Source: Conoideocrella luteorostrata
Lineage: Eukaryota; Ascomycota; Sordariomycetes; Hypocreales; Clavicipitaceae
Assembly: GCA_032433595.1 (NCBI GenBank)
Contig: JASWJB010000220.1
Span: 1-64,000 of the forward strand
Direction: 5' to 3'
Length of the DNA: 64,000 nucleotides
Part shown: piece after piece, positions 32,592-45,044 of the stretch
Layout: every line of letters starts with the position of its first letter
Numbering within the stretch: the stretch's first letter is position 1
The notes under the pieces: generated by a model
The model's input: the letters and a program-made list of their open reading frames with translations, nothing else
What the model was told of the DNA's origin: nothing
Database searches by the model: none
Made by a program: the position numbers and the translations under genes

Positions 32592-33650
32592 TCAAATAAA
32601 TTTACGTGGAAATTTTGCCCAAAATTCATCTCCAAATTCAGGGTCCCGTGGTATCTCCACCACGATGGTATGGCACAGCTCCCGATTCGGTCCACATTCA
32701 CATAAGTCGTGTTTAACCACAGCTGACGTCTCTCCCGCATCCAAAAGTCCCGTTCCCTCCTTCTTCGTTGGGTCCTCGCAGATGGTACAGGTTGTGCTCA
32801 AACCTGCAAGGCTATTGGTTTCTTCACATGGACTTTCTTCAGTCATCATGATGACTGACGCCTCCGCGACAAGAGTATCAGCGCCGGAATTTACTCTGCT
32901 TGTTCTCGTCTGCTGCGGCGATAACGGCGATCGTTCTTTTTGTTCATTTGAAAGGACGTTTGAGTTTCTGCCGAACCGAAAGGGGGACCAGAAATTGCGC
33001 TTCTTCTTGGACGGCGTTGCTATGAAGTCTTTCTCGGCACATTTGCTGCTTTTCCGAAACGAAGGTGCTTTGCGGACCCGTTCTGGCGTAGCATCTTGTA
33101 TGGGTAGCAATGGGACCGCAAATAAAACCGCGGGCTGGTCTTCATCGCGCTCACTGCCGATGATGTGAGGGCCAAGATAGGCGGGCAGCTCGTATTCGGG
33201 TCCAGGCTCGTAAGCTGTGCCGGAAGATCCGTATATGTCCTCCCAGACTTCTGCGACCGCGTATACGGAGCTCCGTTTTGAGCCTGCCATGGAGGGTACC
33301 GATTGGCGCCGAGGTTCTTGAGGAGGAAAGGGCGAAAGGATAAGGGAGTGTGTCGATTCTGGTGGCTGAACCGTGTGGTCAGCTGAAGTAGGGTAGATTG
33401 AGGACGTGGTAGAAACGGCTTTGGTCGGTGAAGGCGGGCCTGAGGGTGCAGTTGTGGTTGTGGGTTGGATATTCGGCGGCGTTATCTGGACGGGAGGCTC
33501 AGATTCGGATGTTTCTGAGTAAGGTACAGCTAATAGGCTCTCATTTGTATGCTGTGGTGTGTCTGGTGCCGTTCCCGGTACTGATTCTGATACTGGTGCC
33601 AGTGTTTTGGCCCTCTGTTTCCGTCTTATGGTGATGGAACGGGTCATCAT
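32592..33650 (-). CDS. Disordered protein of unknown function
   Basis: One exon of 352 codons. The N-terminal half is rich in Pro, Ser and Thr (TTTTAPSGPPSPTKAVSTTS) and predicted by eye to be disordered. Basic stretches include MMTRSITIRRKQRAK and SKKKRNFWSPFRFGR, the latter like a nuclear-localisation or membrane-contact patch. The C-terminus has a cysteine-bearing segment (STTCTICEDP, HDLCECGPNRELCHTIVVE) that could bind metal. A TATATAA lies at 33869-33875 and no ATG occurs between it and 33650, which supports this start, although the frame stays open about 40 codons further upstream. No known family is recognised. Confidence 0.6.
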   Translation of the reverse strand: MMTRSITIRRKQRAKTLAPVSESVPGTAPDTPQHTNESLLAVPYSETSESEPPVQITPPNIQPTTTTAPSGPPSPTKAVSTTSSIYPTSADHTVQPPESTHSLILSPFPPQEPRRQSVPSMAGSKRSSVYAVAEVWEDIYGSSGTAYEPGPEYELPAYLGPHIIGSERDEDQPAVLFAVPLLPIQDATPERVRKAPSFRKSSKCAEKDFIATPSKKKRNFWSPFRFGRNSNVLSNEQKERSPLSPQQTRTSRVNSGADTLVAEASVIMMTEESPCEETNSLAGLSTTCTICEDPTKKEGTGLLDAGETSAVVKHDLCECGPNRELCHTIVVEIPRDPEFGDEFWAKFPRKFI

Positions 33651-35467
33651 TTCTTGCTTGTAAGTATAATGCTCGCCGCGAGATTCGCAGTTGTAATCGT
33701 AGGGGCAGCTAAATTTGCCGTAGATTTGGGTTAGTGAATGAAACGTTTGTGCGTTAGATCCACTGACTGACTACTTGCGTAGAGCCCAAAAGCAGAAAGT
33801 CGACAATGTGATGATGACGTAGTTGGAGGTCGGGTCTCTGTGATCTTGGATGGTGAGGAACCTGCGAGTTATATACCTGTCAATCCGGCCTTATCAACGC
33901 ATCATATGCTGCCAGCACCGAGATCTGTCTCGTAAGCCATGTGGCCAGGGCCAGGCTTGAGTCACAGCCACGAAGCTTTCCTCTTGGAAGCTAGCATTTC
34001 TACATCTGGCAAGGTGTGTGGTGAACTATGGCGATAGCTCGACTGCGGAGGCTTCCGAGCTTGTCGCGATGGTGTTATTAGATCTCTTTTATGGTTGACA
34101 CTGTACAGAAAGAGTACTAATAAATGACCACGAGAGTCGCAATCAGGATCACACCGCCTTCTAGAAACATAAGGGCCTTGACTTTGCTCTTGGCTATGGC
34201 TGCGGAAAATTTATGGGAGCTCAAATGAGCTTCAATCTGAAAATAAGTCGCTTCGATATCCGAAGCGCAGCTTAGGGACTGGACTCTCAGCTCAACAGCC
34301 ATCCATCACGCTTTGATGGCGATGGAGACAGAGCCAAAACAAGGAAGCAGATGTCTCGGCATCCACGAACGCCAAACTACATGAGCTGGAATGCTGTCGA
34401 TCCACCACCGCAAACCCGGCACATTTCGCCCTGTATAGAGCTTTGCGCACATGCTGCTTTACAGAGTTGCACTAGCTTCGGGCCGCCTAGAACTTTATGA
34501 ATGAAAGCCATGGCTATGGCTTACCTTATATGGTTTAAGTATTTGGTGCTAGTCTTTAATGAGCCTACAACAGGAAATTGCCTGCTAGACTCGAGCTTCA
34601 TTTGACTTTAGGTTTGCGCGAGGCTTGTAAGTGAGGCTGGCTAAGAAAGGTATGACTTCATGCACGCACTCAATCGTTGCCCCAAGCCAGATACTCGTTC
34701 GGTCGGCGCATTTATCAGAGGGATTTCTGTAAGACAAAAGCATGGTAAGACACATGAAAGGATTGAGGCGTCGAAGTTCCACACCCTAATCCTGCCAGTT
34801 AGAGCCGCTAATGTCCACACAGCCGACATATTCTGGGGCAATAGTGGGTGCTGCTTTATTCTGGCTGGGGAAAAGCTATGCGGAGAGGAAACGATGGCTT
34901 GCGCTACCATTTTCGGATGCGAGTGCGAGTGCGAGTGCGAGGGAAGCTCCGAGGCTCGAACAATGCGCTTCGGTGTTCTCCGTTCGTCGTTCTCACTCAC
35001 CGTCGGTTGTACCGCGCCGTCAGACGTGGAAGTTGTACTTCTCATACCAAATAGTAAGCCAAGGAATATAGATGATCTTAGTGATCGGACTTCAGAGAGG
35101 CTCAAAAATGCCACTAGTAGGATCAGAGCTGAGCATCCGGTATTTGGAGTCTGTTGGACGATTTCTGGCCCCGCAATAGGAGCTGTAAACACAATAAGCG
35201 CACAGGTATACAAGATATGGGATGACTTATATGTATAGTTTTCTCTGGTTGTAGATATATTGACCATTACGTAAGTTCTTAATTCATACTCTGAGCACGA
35301 GTTGGGAAGCAGTAAATCATGACTAGAAAAGTCTGCCAAAGGAACGATGCACACACCATTTACTGCGGCTTAGTGCTAATCATCAACAATTTTTTATTTT
35401 TTTTTGCTGTGCTTATGAGCATCCTAACAGATAGCATATAAACCACAAGGATAATTGAACTCCGTGC
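33651..35467. other. Gene-poor stretch
   Basis: Holds the promoter of the 352-residue gene and frames open on both strands at 34641-35268. The minus one (up to 209 codons) has two hydrophobic stretches and an SHSHSHSH run that comes from a GAGTGC hexanucleotide repeat at about 34919-34940. Neither strand gives a recognisable protein. Confidence 0.4.
33869..33875 (-). promoter_or_regulatory. TATA box of the disordered-protein gene
   Basis: TATATAA on the minus strand, about 220 bases upstream of the first downstream ATG (33650). Confidence 0.5.
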
Positions 35468-36549
35468 TTAGCACTTTGTAATGTACAATCCAATCGGCGA
35501 GGGGTTGTAATCCTGGAAGTATCGGAAGTTGGTATTATCGCATTCACCCATCTCAAAGGCAATCGTCTGGCCTCCAGGACAAGGGAAAGTGGCAATGGAG
35601 TAGCTGTTTCCAGGAGCAACAGTAGTGACACCGTAGTCTGTCTTCTTGCCAGGCTGGTTATTGAACGTGGTACTGGTGCTAGCAGGGCCATTGAGCATCG
35701 AGAAGTCAATCTTTCCGTCGCCAGAGAATGTGTACGATGAGGTCACAAGCTGGGACTGGTCGGGAAAGAGGAAAACTAGCGTGCAGGTCTTGCCGTTATC
35801 ACTGGCGGGGATGTCGAAGTTGAAGATGGACGAGATGGTGGGAGTGACCTCGCCAAAGTAGGATGTTCCTGCGGCCTTGTCCGGGTTTGACTTATCAACA
35901 GGAATTATGAGATGAGGGAACTCGTAGGGGCCGTTTAGGTTGGCTGGGCATCCTGGCGGAGGTGGGGGCTGGCAGTCAGGGCGACAACCGTCAGCGGTGA
36001 GGGTAACTTCACCACAGTCATTGCCCTGGTTGGGGTTAAGATAGATATTAAACTGATCCATATCGTTTGTGGCACATTGATAGAAGGTGGTTTGGCCATT
36101 GAAAGAGACCTGGCCGTCGCATCCAATTGTGAAGCCAGGCACAGGAGCTTGGCCTTGGTCGCATTGAAGGACAGTTGTAGGTGCTAGCCATGAATGTTAA
36201 TCTTTGAAGTCTTTCTGGTAACGATGCAAGTAGCAATTGTGTATTTATATGTTTTTGTTTTTGTATGAATAAGTGTATATGTGTATGTGTGTGAATGTGT
36301 CGAGAGAAGTGGAGGATAGCCAAACTTACGAGTCCAGAAGCAGCCTCTCCCTTGCATATCTGAAATCATGCCATTATCAATATGGAAAGTAGCCTGTCCT
36401 ATGTTACCAAACCTCACCTGGCCGCTGGAAAGTTCTCCAACAGTGCCCGTACGAGGTCCGGCTGCATTGACATGGAAGTCACATCCGGAGCGGCGGATGA
36501 CGGCAGCGTTGACAATGCCGACACCAACACCGAGTAAAAGAGAAAGCAT
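35468..36549 (-). CDS. Secreted cell-surface protein with But2 C-terminal domain
   Basis: Two exons (36549-36330 and 36183-35468) and a 146-base intron (GTAAGT..CTAG) encode 311 residues. The start MLSLLLGVGVGIVNAAVIRR is a signal peptide followed by a dibasic site. Residues 22-140 form a cysteine-bearing domain (SGCDFHVNAAG, FTIGCDGQVSF, FYQCATND, DCGEVTLTADGC). A short proline linker (CQPPPPPGC) follows. Residues 160-311 match the fungal But2 C-terminal domain (PYEFPHLIIPVDKSNP, GTSYFGEVTPTISSIFNFDI, CTLVFLFPDQSQL, YTFSGDGKIDF). Proteins of this layout are wall-associated or secreted in moulds; their molecular role is unclear. The TATATAAG at 36704-36711 fits the start. The intron contains a TG/TATG-rich tract. 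The frame is intact. Confidence 0.88.
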
Positions 36550-39500
36550 GTTGATATCAATGCAGTAATTCAACTTAAGAGGGATCTTTGGTGTGATAAG
36601 AACGATCGAAGTAATTATTGAAGCTAAATCGAATGATAGTGTGTAGATTTCATGAGGATGCTCGCTCGCATTCCAGTAGCCGATCATAGCGAGCATGTTG
36701 GACTCTTATATAGAACCAATTGTTTCGGTTCATGCTTCTTCAGTCCTACCTGAATGGCCGTCCGGGCTTCCGGGACGCGACAAGCTACGGTGAGTTCTAC
36801 CATTACCTAGAAACATCGTCATGGCTGGTCTTGGCAATGACATTGACGTTGTGGATGCATCTGCGACGTGCATCATCTGGGACGAACAGCAGCCACCCAC
36901 GTCTCTTAGGGTGAAACGGCGGCAGGAATACGAGGAATCAGCGACTGGCGAAGCAGAGAAAGGAAATGGAATTGACCAACGAAAAAAGACTGCCGACGGG
37001 ATTGTGCATGGGCTGAGTAGAAGATCGTGACTGACGTCTTCCTTACTGTGAAGGGATGCTCGCTAGGAGCCGATCATCCGAGAGTCACCGTGGTTGATGG
37101 AACCGATTTCATGGTGGAATCACAAAATGGGATAGTATTGAGGGAAATCAATTGTCATCGCCCTCAGCTCGATTGGTGCCCACCATTCAGGCCGAAGCTC
37201 ATTGCCTTGTTGGGCTAGCATCTGCCACGGATTGGGATTATGCCGCTAGAGGCATGCACGACTTCTGCGAAACGATCCAACCACGGACACGGAATTCTCG
37301 TATTCATGTGTGCTGTCAAAAATCTGGGGAAGACTAACTATTATTGTTGCTTCTCTTTCCTTTCGGCACATCGGGGTTGTACTGTACGTGCATCATGAAC
37401 GGATTCAACCAGCCAAGCAGCCTTGCATCGCCAAGGCGGGGTTTTCGGACACTTGGCGATGCCAGTGCGGCGCTTGCCGTCATATTCTCTGTGGAATGGC
37501 TTGGCATGAAAGATGAGGGGGAGAACTGTTGGTTCGGAAACCGTCTAGTGGGAATAACGGGGTGATATTGTTTCTATGACGGAGGGCTTTTTCATTTTCT
37601 GACGATGTTTCGCCAGGGTCGTAATAAGCTAGGTTTAGTGCTGCGGGGGTTGTGTCAGCGTCACATTTCGTCAGTGCTTGCCATCCTCGTCATGAGTGAG
37701 CGGGTGTAGTTCAAGGTCCTCTGAATTGTTCTAGTTGTTTCGCCAGAAGTGATTGACGGTATTGCCTGAGTTTGTTGCACTGCGTCTCTAGTTACCTTTT
37801 TCCGCTTGAAGAAGTCTATTTGGAGGCGCAGTTCACACACAGCCATTGAATTGGTGCGTCCAGCTAGTGGTGTTGTTTTCGCATTCAACTACCCCCGGAA
37901 TTGCTCGCAACACAATTTCATCTATCGTTGTTCCGTTCTTGGTCGGTTTCAGTTGTTGCTTGTATTATTCGGTAGGCTTTCTAGCCGCTGAGTAACTTGC
38001 ACCATCAATGACGTCGTTGAATGCTTGGACGCAAAAAGGAACTGAGCGACGATGGAATAGGCTCAACAAAAAAAAAAATCCTTTTACTTGTTAATTCAAT
38101 TTTTTTTTTTTTTTGGTTCGCCACTCATGTGCCCATCTCAATGTGTAAAAAAAAAAAACCCCCCCGATGCTGGCTATACCCTGCCGGAGAACGTTGACCA
38201 ACGTTTAAAAAAAAAAACTTCGTTCTTTGGCATCCTCCCTCTTTGCCAGGTCAGTCCTGTTCGTTTGCAGTGTTGAAGCCTTGCTTCATCAGACAAAGCC
38301 AAGAATCGTACATGCGATACTGTGGGGGTGAGGGCAAGTGTCGCACTTCTCAGTCTTCCCTATTCATCAACTTGTAGAATGCCTCTAAGAGACTCTCCCC
38401 AACTATTGCGGCAATACCGCGTAAAAGACATGGACTAAGTTTTAGGAACGAATTTAAAACATCTAGCTACTCGGAGTGGTTTTACGAGTATATTTCGCTG
38501 CTCGGCGAGTCGCTTACCGATAGAAAAAGTAGCCAGTCTAGTTGGTAGCTCACGCGTTTCATGATCGTCAAGGTTAAAGGACACAACACTAGTGAGGTTG
38601 CCAACACAATCGATCAATCAATAGAGAATGACTTGGCTCAAGGGACCTGGCTCCAAGAAAAAGGTACTTCACAGAACGGGTGTGCACCCTCGTCGCCAAG
38701 CGCAACCTGCTTCATCGACAACCCAAACTCTCCCAGGCCTTCCGAAACAAATTGAAGTTGTACTGATGATTTACTTGATTCATCAAACTTCCATGCCCGT
38801 GGGCCCTACTTGTCTCTGTTTCTCCTCTCTATTACGTCCCGGAACTGAGCAAATCGGGGGCAATTTGCGAGCTCCGATATGGCTGCGACTTTGTTAGGAT
38901 AGACGAATAGCATCGAATGCGATTTATGACGGGTCGATCTTGTGCATATCATTCCATGTACCTCAAACTAACTGGCTTCCAGGCAGTGCTTTATGGGTCA
39001 TACATGATTACTTGTGGATATGCTCAATCCTATCGTTCACCCATGACCTGAACTCTGCACTGTCCAAAGCTGCTTGAATGCATAGAGAAGGTGCATTTTC
39101 CAAGGTTCATATTGTTCTCCACGGTTTCCAGCGATTCTTACATCGAGGCGCGTATATTTAAGTTCAGCTATTGCGCCGACATCGACTTTTATTATTATAG
39201 CTATGTCACAGCATTATCTGATCAACAAACAGATAATTAGGAGACATACCGTAGAAGAAAGGATATTTATCATCTTCATATAACTAACCTTCTCTTTACT
39301 TCAATATCTTCCAGCGGCCAATACTTTTTACGGACTCCAATAGACAAGTGTGTGGCTGAGCCATGACAGAGCCGTTAGGCAAAACAACCACGCAGATATA
39401 GAGTGCACGTAGAGGCGGAGATATTCCGGGTTTGTAGACATTGAAAAGGGTTTACCAAATCAACAAATAGCTTTTAGCTTTTAAAATATCACGATGAACA

Positions 39501-39895
39501 CAACGTTGATATACAAATAAATGTGAGGTGGCGACGTGGATATGACCACCGTGAAACCCCCGCAGCCCCTCCCAGGCAAGGCAGTTGGGCAGGTTTAGGT
39601 GCTTGTGGCTGCCAGAGGCTCCGCCTAAAGGCTGGATGCCTACAATGTCAAAGGGTGGGGTCTGCACAAGTGCCAGGCACAAGCGAGCCCTGGACGTGAC
39701 ATTTAAGCCCCGACGTCGACATATCAACTCGAATCAATCCCACAACATAGCATTTTCTGCTGCAAGGTCATGGAGTCTGTCATCTTGATAGCATAGCGCT
39801 TGACGAATCCAGAGTAAGAACGCATCTGAGCTATGTGTTTCTAGGAAACCCACCGTCGCCACGCTCCCGTGTCAGGAGCATTAACCACGTTTACC
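36550..39895. other. Gene-free stretch of 3.3 kb
   Basis: No frame with recognisable features. It includes a run of four A or T homopolymers within 160 bases (38068-38216), one of them followed by C7. It is the border between the repeat-rich left part and the compact block to the right. Confidence 0.5.
36704..36711 (-). promoter_or_regulatory. TATA box of the But2-domain gene
   Basis: TATATAAG on the minus strand, 155 bases upstream of the start at 36549. Confidence 0.6.
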
Positions 39896-42337
39896 ATGTC
39901 AACTTTCAACGGCATTGTGGCCGAATTTCCAGACATTAGAAGTAATTAAAACCTTATTCACGTGTGCCTCTCTTCAGAATCTTCTGGCTGACTTTTTTCA
40001 AGTCGATTTCTTCAGAAATCACCCCGACAGGCTGCCACCATTGGCATGCTTCTTGAGCCACATTCATAGCGACCACCTCGCAGGACTGGACACTTTTCGT
40101 TCTCCCTTGTTGGTTCCTACGTTGGCCTACTTTCTAAGATCCGTGTTTCTGATTGTGTCAGTATATATTGTTCCGCTGCCACGAGAGAAATCCTGCTGCG
40201 TTTGGAAAGGTATCCATGCAGGGTCAATTACGTTCGTGGCGTGCTCGCAGCCCGACAACAAACGTACAAGCACCTTCGGAAAGTCCTGGTACGAAAATTC
40301 TCCCATCTATAGGCCCAGCTTGCCTTAATCAGCTTACCCCAGGTCTTGACAGAAAACTTTGCCTCTCGAGACCCCGACAACGATAGAATTACGGCCCGGG
40401 CACAACATCCAAGTCACTCTCCTTGATGCGAACCACTGCCCTGGCTCAACTATGTTCCGTAAGTCGTACTGTCCATAGTCATATCGACATAGGTACTTTG
40501 ACTTCTCACGGCCAAGCTAGTCATTGAAGATGAGGGCAAGGCAGTTTTATACACAGGCGACGTTCGCGCAGAGCCATGGTTTGTCAACTCCATTGCCCGC
40601 AACCCAGTTCTACTTGAGTACACGTGTGGTTTGAGGAAGCTGGACAAGCTTTACCTCGATACCTCATTTCTCGACGACATTGCATTCCAGAGCAAATCCG
40701 AAGGTATATCATACTTGCTCGGGCAGGTCGCCAAGTATCCACCAAATACCGTCTTTCATTTTCAGGCGTGGACATTTGGTTACGAAGACGTGTGGATTGC
40801 ACTATCCAAGGCTTTGGGCTCTCGCGTAAGACTTCACGTTTCTAATAGCGATTTCCTCATACTGATTTGCTTAATATAAGATACACGTCGATGGCTACAA
40901 AATGCGCATCTTTCAATCGCTCAAAACACGAGCCTCCAACGACTCATTTTCGCCCGAGTTTCACCTAGCATCTGGTGTGGCGGCATTGAATGGTCATATG
41001 TGTGGCAACAGGCAACATCCAGGTTGCCTCACGTCTGAACATAATGTGCGGATACACAGCTGCGAGAAAGCCACCATGTGCTCTGCTGCCAAGCATCCCG
41101 AAGTTGTGAAAATTCGCCCCATTGTGTGCCGTCTCCCTAATGGAGGGACGATCACGGAAGCTGGTGTAGGTGGTGGCGGGATGGACTTCTCCCGCCAAGC
41201 TGAACTGGACTTGGTTACAAAACAGGACATTGAAGAACTGCAAAAATCGTAAGTCATCGCGTCTGTAGCGGGGATGTTTGCCCAACGCTAACACGATATA
41301 ATAAGTCTTGAAATACATGACGGGTTCGACTGCCAAATGAAAGAAGGCATTACGACTGCTTTGAATAACATGGCTGTCAGCGGTCGGCATCTATCTTTGA
41401 AGATGCCCATTGAGGAATTTGACGAAGAGATGTCGGCGGGTATGATCTCCGCGCTAAAGCTCCTCCATCAGAGACTACGCAATGAGCGTGCAGAGGTCGC
41501 AGCGATCCCCAGCAATGCGAGAGCCGATGGGCTGCCCAAGGTGATTTTGTTCCCTTACGCAAGGCATTCCTCCTATGGCGAACTTTGTCACTTGGTAAAT
41601 TTGTTCAATCCAAAGGATATCTGGCCGTGCACTGTGGACAACTGGTGGATAGAGAAAGGTATGTGATCAAGTAAATTTGTTCCATTAGTGCGTCTGGCAT
41701 AATAACATTCATTGGGGATCTTTCAGGGGCAAGCATTCAATCGTTGTTCGGCACATACTGCTCGGAACAAATCTTCGAGCATGATCAACAGATGGCGTCC
41801 CTATTCGGCCAGCAGCGAGACGAGAGGTTTCCAGAAAAGAAAACGCCAGATCCCGACACCCAACGGACCCTCAGCAGCGGCGCCAGTTTCAGCACAGCTC
41901 CCATCGCGGATCGCAGTATAGAAACTGAGGCTCCGGACTCTGTCCAGCAACAGCAGCAAACCAACGGATCAATGGCAGAACCATCACTGCATGCCTGTGT
42001 TTTCGCAGATTTGCCTCCTACCGCCGCGCCGCTGCCAGCCGTAAGCCAGTATTTCACCGCCCCTGCTCCTGGGACAAATGACAGCACTGCTTCCGCCTCA
42101 CGAAAACGGCCGTATGAAGAACCGGGTGAGCATTGTGAAGCCTGCCAGGTGAATTCTGAGCAAGATTCGCAGGGGACAGAGACATCAATTGCATCTGAAT
42201 TGTCCCCATGTCATACACTAACGCGTCACAAAGCTTACTACGCTATGTTGAGTAATAACGAAGGGAGTGAATCGTGGACGTCCATACCGTTGTTGTCAAC
42301 CAATGGAAACCATCACAGTGTAGAAGTTGAGCTTTAA
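39896..42337 (+). CDS. Artemis/SNM1-type metallo-beta-lactamase DNA repair nuclease
   Basis: A nuclease of the beta-CASP metallo-beta-lactamase family that trims DNA ends or cross-links in repair. Eight exons (39896-39941, 40003-40108, 40162-40288, 40353-40458, 40521-40825, 40881-41248, 41306-41658, 41727-42337) join in frame to 673 residues; all seven introns are 53-68 bases. The metal site is complete: LSHIHSDHLAGLD (HxHxDH, residues 35-40), DANHCPGS (His121), YTGDVR (Asp142) and LDTSF. The KVILFPYARHSSYGEL segment and the NPKDIWPCTVD stretch fit the C-terminal part of the catalytic core. The domain starts at the N-terminus with no zinc finger, as in Artemis and unlike yeast Pso2. The C-terminal 200 residues are disordered and glutamine/serine-rich. 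The first exon is only 15 codons, chosen because it restores the initiator ATG. Confidence 0.9.
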
Positions 42338-42874
42338 GATGTATCGCCGCTCCGTTAACTGATACAAAAGTCGGGTGGTTCAGCGCGCAGCTAATGAAAG
42401 CTTGTGTTTATTCCTGTCCGAGCAATCCATGCTTAGGCAAGCGGGCAGGATCCGACTGAGGCAACTAAGGAATCAAATCGATTTAATCAGCCAAGGAAAT
42501 ATATCGGACAGGCTGCTATCGGTTCTGCTTGTAGCCGGAATGCACTAATAGCAACAATTACAGTGTCGCACGGACGTTGACAATTATTTGGGGCTGTGCA
42601 TAATTGAGAAGACCCAATAGTTGACACTCCCTGGCTGTAGTACTAGTACGTATCAGTTGACCTTCAACTGCATTGCTTGCAGACCCATGGCCTCGAGGGT
42701 TACTGAACCAAAACTTTCGTCAGCCAATGCGACCGAGGATTCTCAGCATCGCGCAGTCGCTGCGGCCTGATCGGAACGGCTGGTCAAACATTGCCTGATA
42801 ATTAACTCCCTCCTACTTCAGCGCGTTCATCAACACAAGCGGCAGATCCAGCCACTATCGTGCATGCCGCGACT
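42338..42874. other. Intergenic region between nuclease and P450 genes
   Basis: Both flanking genes are on the plus strand. No TATA box or repeat is evident. Confidence 0.5.
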
Positions 42875-44601
42875 ATGAACACCACTGGGGCTGTTTTCAC
42901 CTGGGCATTGCGTCAATTCCCTGTGTATCTGTTGGTGATCCTTGTACTCAGTTTTCTCTATGAGTTCCTTCTCCGCCCGCGATACCCCCGTGGAATACCA
43001 CAGGTGGGACACGGAGCAGGCCTTCTGGGCTTCATTCGCAACTATCTCGCCTTCAACTCTCGACAGTCCTGGATCCTAGATGGCTATGTCAAGGTTAGTC
43101 TTTTATTTTCTCATGCCCTCTTCGCTCCGCACCGATACCAGCCTGCATACAGTACGGCAAAAAAGGCGCGGCATTTATTTTGCCCTTGCCTTTATCGTGC
43201 AACTACGAAGTCGTTCTTCCTCGGGCCCAAATTGGCTGGGTCATGGACCAGCCCGATTCTACTCTTTCGGCGTATGAAGCACATAAGAAAAGTTTATTTT
43301 ACGGCTACAACTTTCTTGATCACAACCTCGCTGAAGAATCCTTTGCGAACCGGGTCATGCACAAATTCGCCGCACGTCATGTTGTTCCCATGCTGTCGAG
43401 CCTTGGAGAGGAAGTTGACTTTGCCATGAGTAAAGCACTTGGCCACGTCTCCAATGAATGGACCAGTGTGAATTTATGGAATCTGTGGATGGAGGTCGTT
43501 CCCATCACCACGAGCAGATTCCTCGCTGGGACCGAGACCTGCCGAGACGAAATACTCGGTGAGAGTATCGTCAACTTTGCCAACTCGGTGATGCGGACAC
43601 GATTAGTATTAAGCACGATACCAAGACCGCTTCATCCCATGGTAGGTCCTCTCGTCACCATCCCCAATCGACGTCATTGGAAAACCATGTGTCAAGTCAT
43701 CATGCCCCTGATCGAAGAGCGGATGCATAGTATGACAAAGAAAGCCCAAGGATGTTCAGAGTACCAGGACTATGCCCCGCCCGAAGACTACATCACCTGG
43801 GTCATCAGATTAATCTTTGCAGAAAACAGGACTGCTGAACTCGACCCCATCCTTGTGTCGAAGCGCCTGCTCCCAGTCATCTTTGCCTCCATCCACACAA
43901 CCGTTATTACTTGCCATACATGGATTCTCGATTTACTATCAACTGCCCCCAAAGACAATATACTCGAGTCGCTCCGCAATGAGATTGAAGACAACATGCC
44001 AGTTTCAGGAGTATGGACCAAGGCCGAGTTAATGTCCCTGACCAAGGTTGATTCGTCAATCCGCGAATCCCAGCGTCTTACTCCCATCGCATCGACTCTC
44101 ATACAGCGCGAGGTTGTCGCCCCAGAGGGTCTTCACCACCCCGACGCGGGCTGGACGCTCTCGAAAGGGACGTCCATCACGGTTCACACGCAAGGCATCC
44201 AGCATGACGAGGACCTGTTCGACGATCCACTCACCTACAAGCCGTTTCGATACTCCTCAATGCGCAACACCCAGCCTCGTGAGTCATCAAATGACGGTTT
44301 CAAAGACTCGGGACGCTACGAAATGATCACTACCAGCGACCAACACTTTCCGTTCGGTCACGGCAGACACGCATGGTACGTTTCCCAGGTCACCCTTCGC
44401 ATTACCAAAGGATTGGGTCGTGATGCTAATTTGTTGTTCAGCCCTGGACGTCTTTTCGTGTCACACGAAATGAAATTGTTTCTGGTACACCTGCTTACCC
44501 ATTTTGACATCAGAGCGCTTGATCAGCGTCCACAGCAGCGGTATTTTGGTTTGGCGCCCATCCCACCGATGGAGGTACGTATCGAGCTACGGAGGAGATA
44601 G
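42875..44601 (+). CDS. Cytochrome P450 monooxygenase, intact
   Basis: A membrane-bound haem monooxygenase of 533 residues. Exons 42875-43093, 43153-44375 and 44442-44601 are joined over introns of 59 and 66 bases. An N-terminal anchor (FPVYLLVILVLSFLYEFLL) is followed by the basic/proline hinge RPRYPRGIP. The I-helix region reads VIFASIHTTVITCH, with the paired threonines; the K-helix ESQR (in SSIRESQRLTP) gives ExxR; the haem loop FPFGHGRHACPGRLF is completed by the second splice junction and places the ligand at Cys481. The HFPFGHGRHACPGR signature is common in the ent-kaurene-oxidase-like group of fungal P450s, but the substrate cannot be told. No other metabolite gene lies beside it. It converges on MAK5 with 443 bases between the stops. 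An upstream ATG at 42864 is closed after four codons. Confidence 0.9.
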
Positions 44602-45044
44602 TAAATTGATGGGCTATCGTTTATGAGCTGCTGCGTTAGTAAATGACCAAGGGCGGCGGTGTCGTCATGTGAAGAGGCAAACTAGGACGCTGACTACAAT
44701 GACACGTCGACAGTATACTTGGCAAAGTAAAATACTTGATATTTTTTTTTATTTTTTTTTTTTCCTTCTTCGTAGTCTTCATCCACGGGATTCAGCGATA
44801 AGTAGTGCAATATATTACTTGCCAGCTATATTATCTCCCTGCCAGAGAACATTGACTGGGCTTCATCATATGCACGGTAGTTCGGGTCATGTCGGGCGGT
44901 GACAAAGTGAAAGATTTCACCAAGCTTCGAGAAGAGCACGTCTTTCGCATGAATCCGGTACAGAGTGTGCGCGAAAAACAATACAACCCCAGTATCACTA
45001 TTGAGAGCCCTATGCATGCATGTACTTGTACTCGCTATGAGTCT
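44602..45044. other. Convergent intergenic region
   Basis: Shared 3' region of the P450 gene and MAK5. A T-rich tract (ATATTTTTTTTTATTTTTTT) lies near 44738-44764 and may serve 3'-end formation. No gene. Confidence 0.5.

Noticed and set aside
34641..35354. Overlapping open frames of 192 and 237 codons on opposite strands
   Set aside because: Neither shows a recognisable protein, the longer one lacks an ATG at its nominal start, and a hexanucleotide repeat contributes to both.
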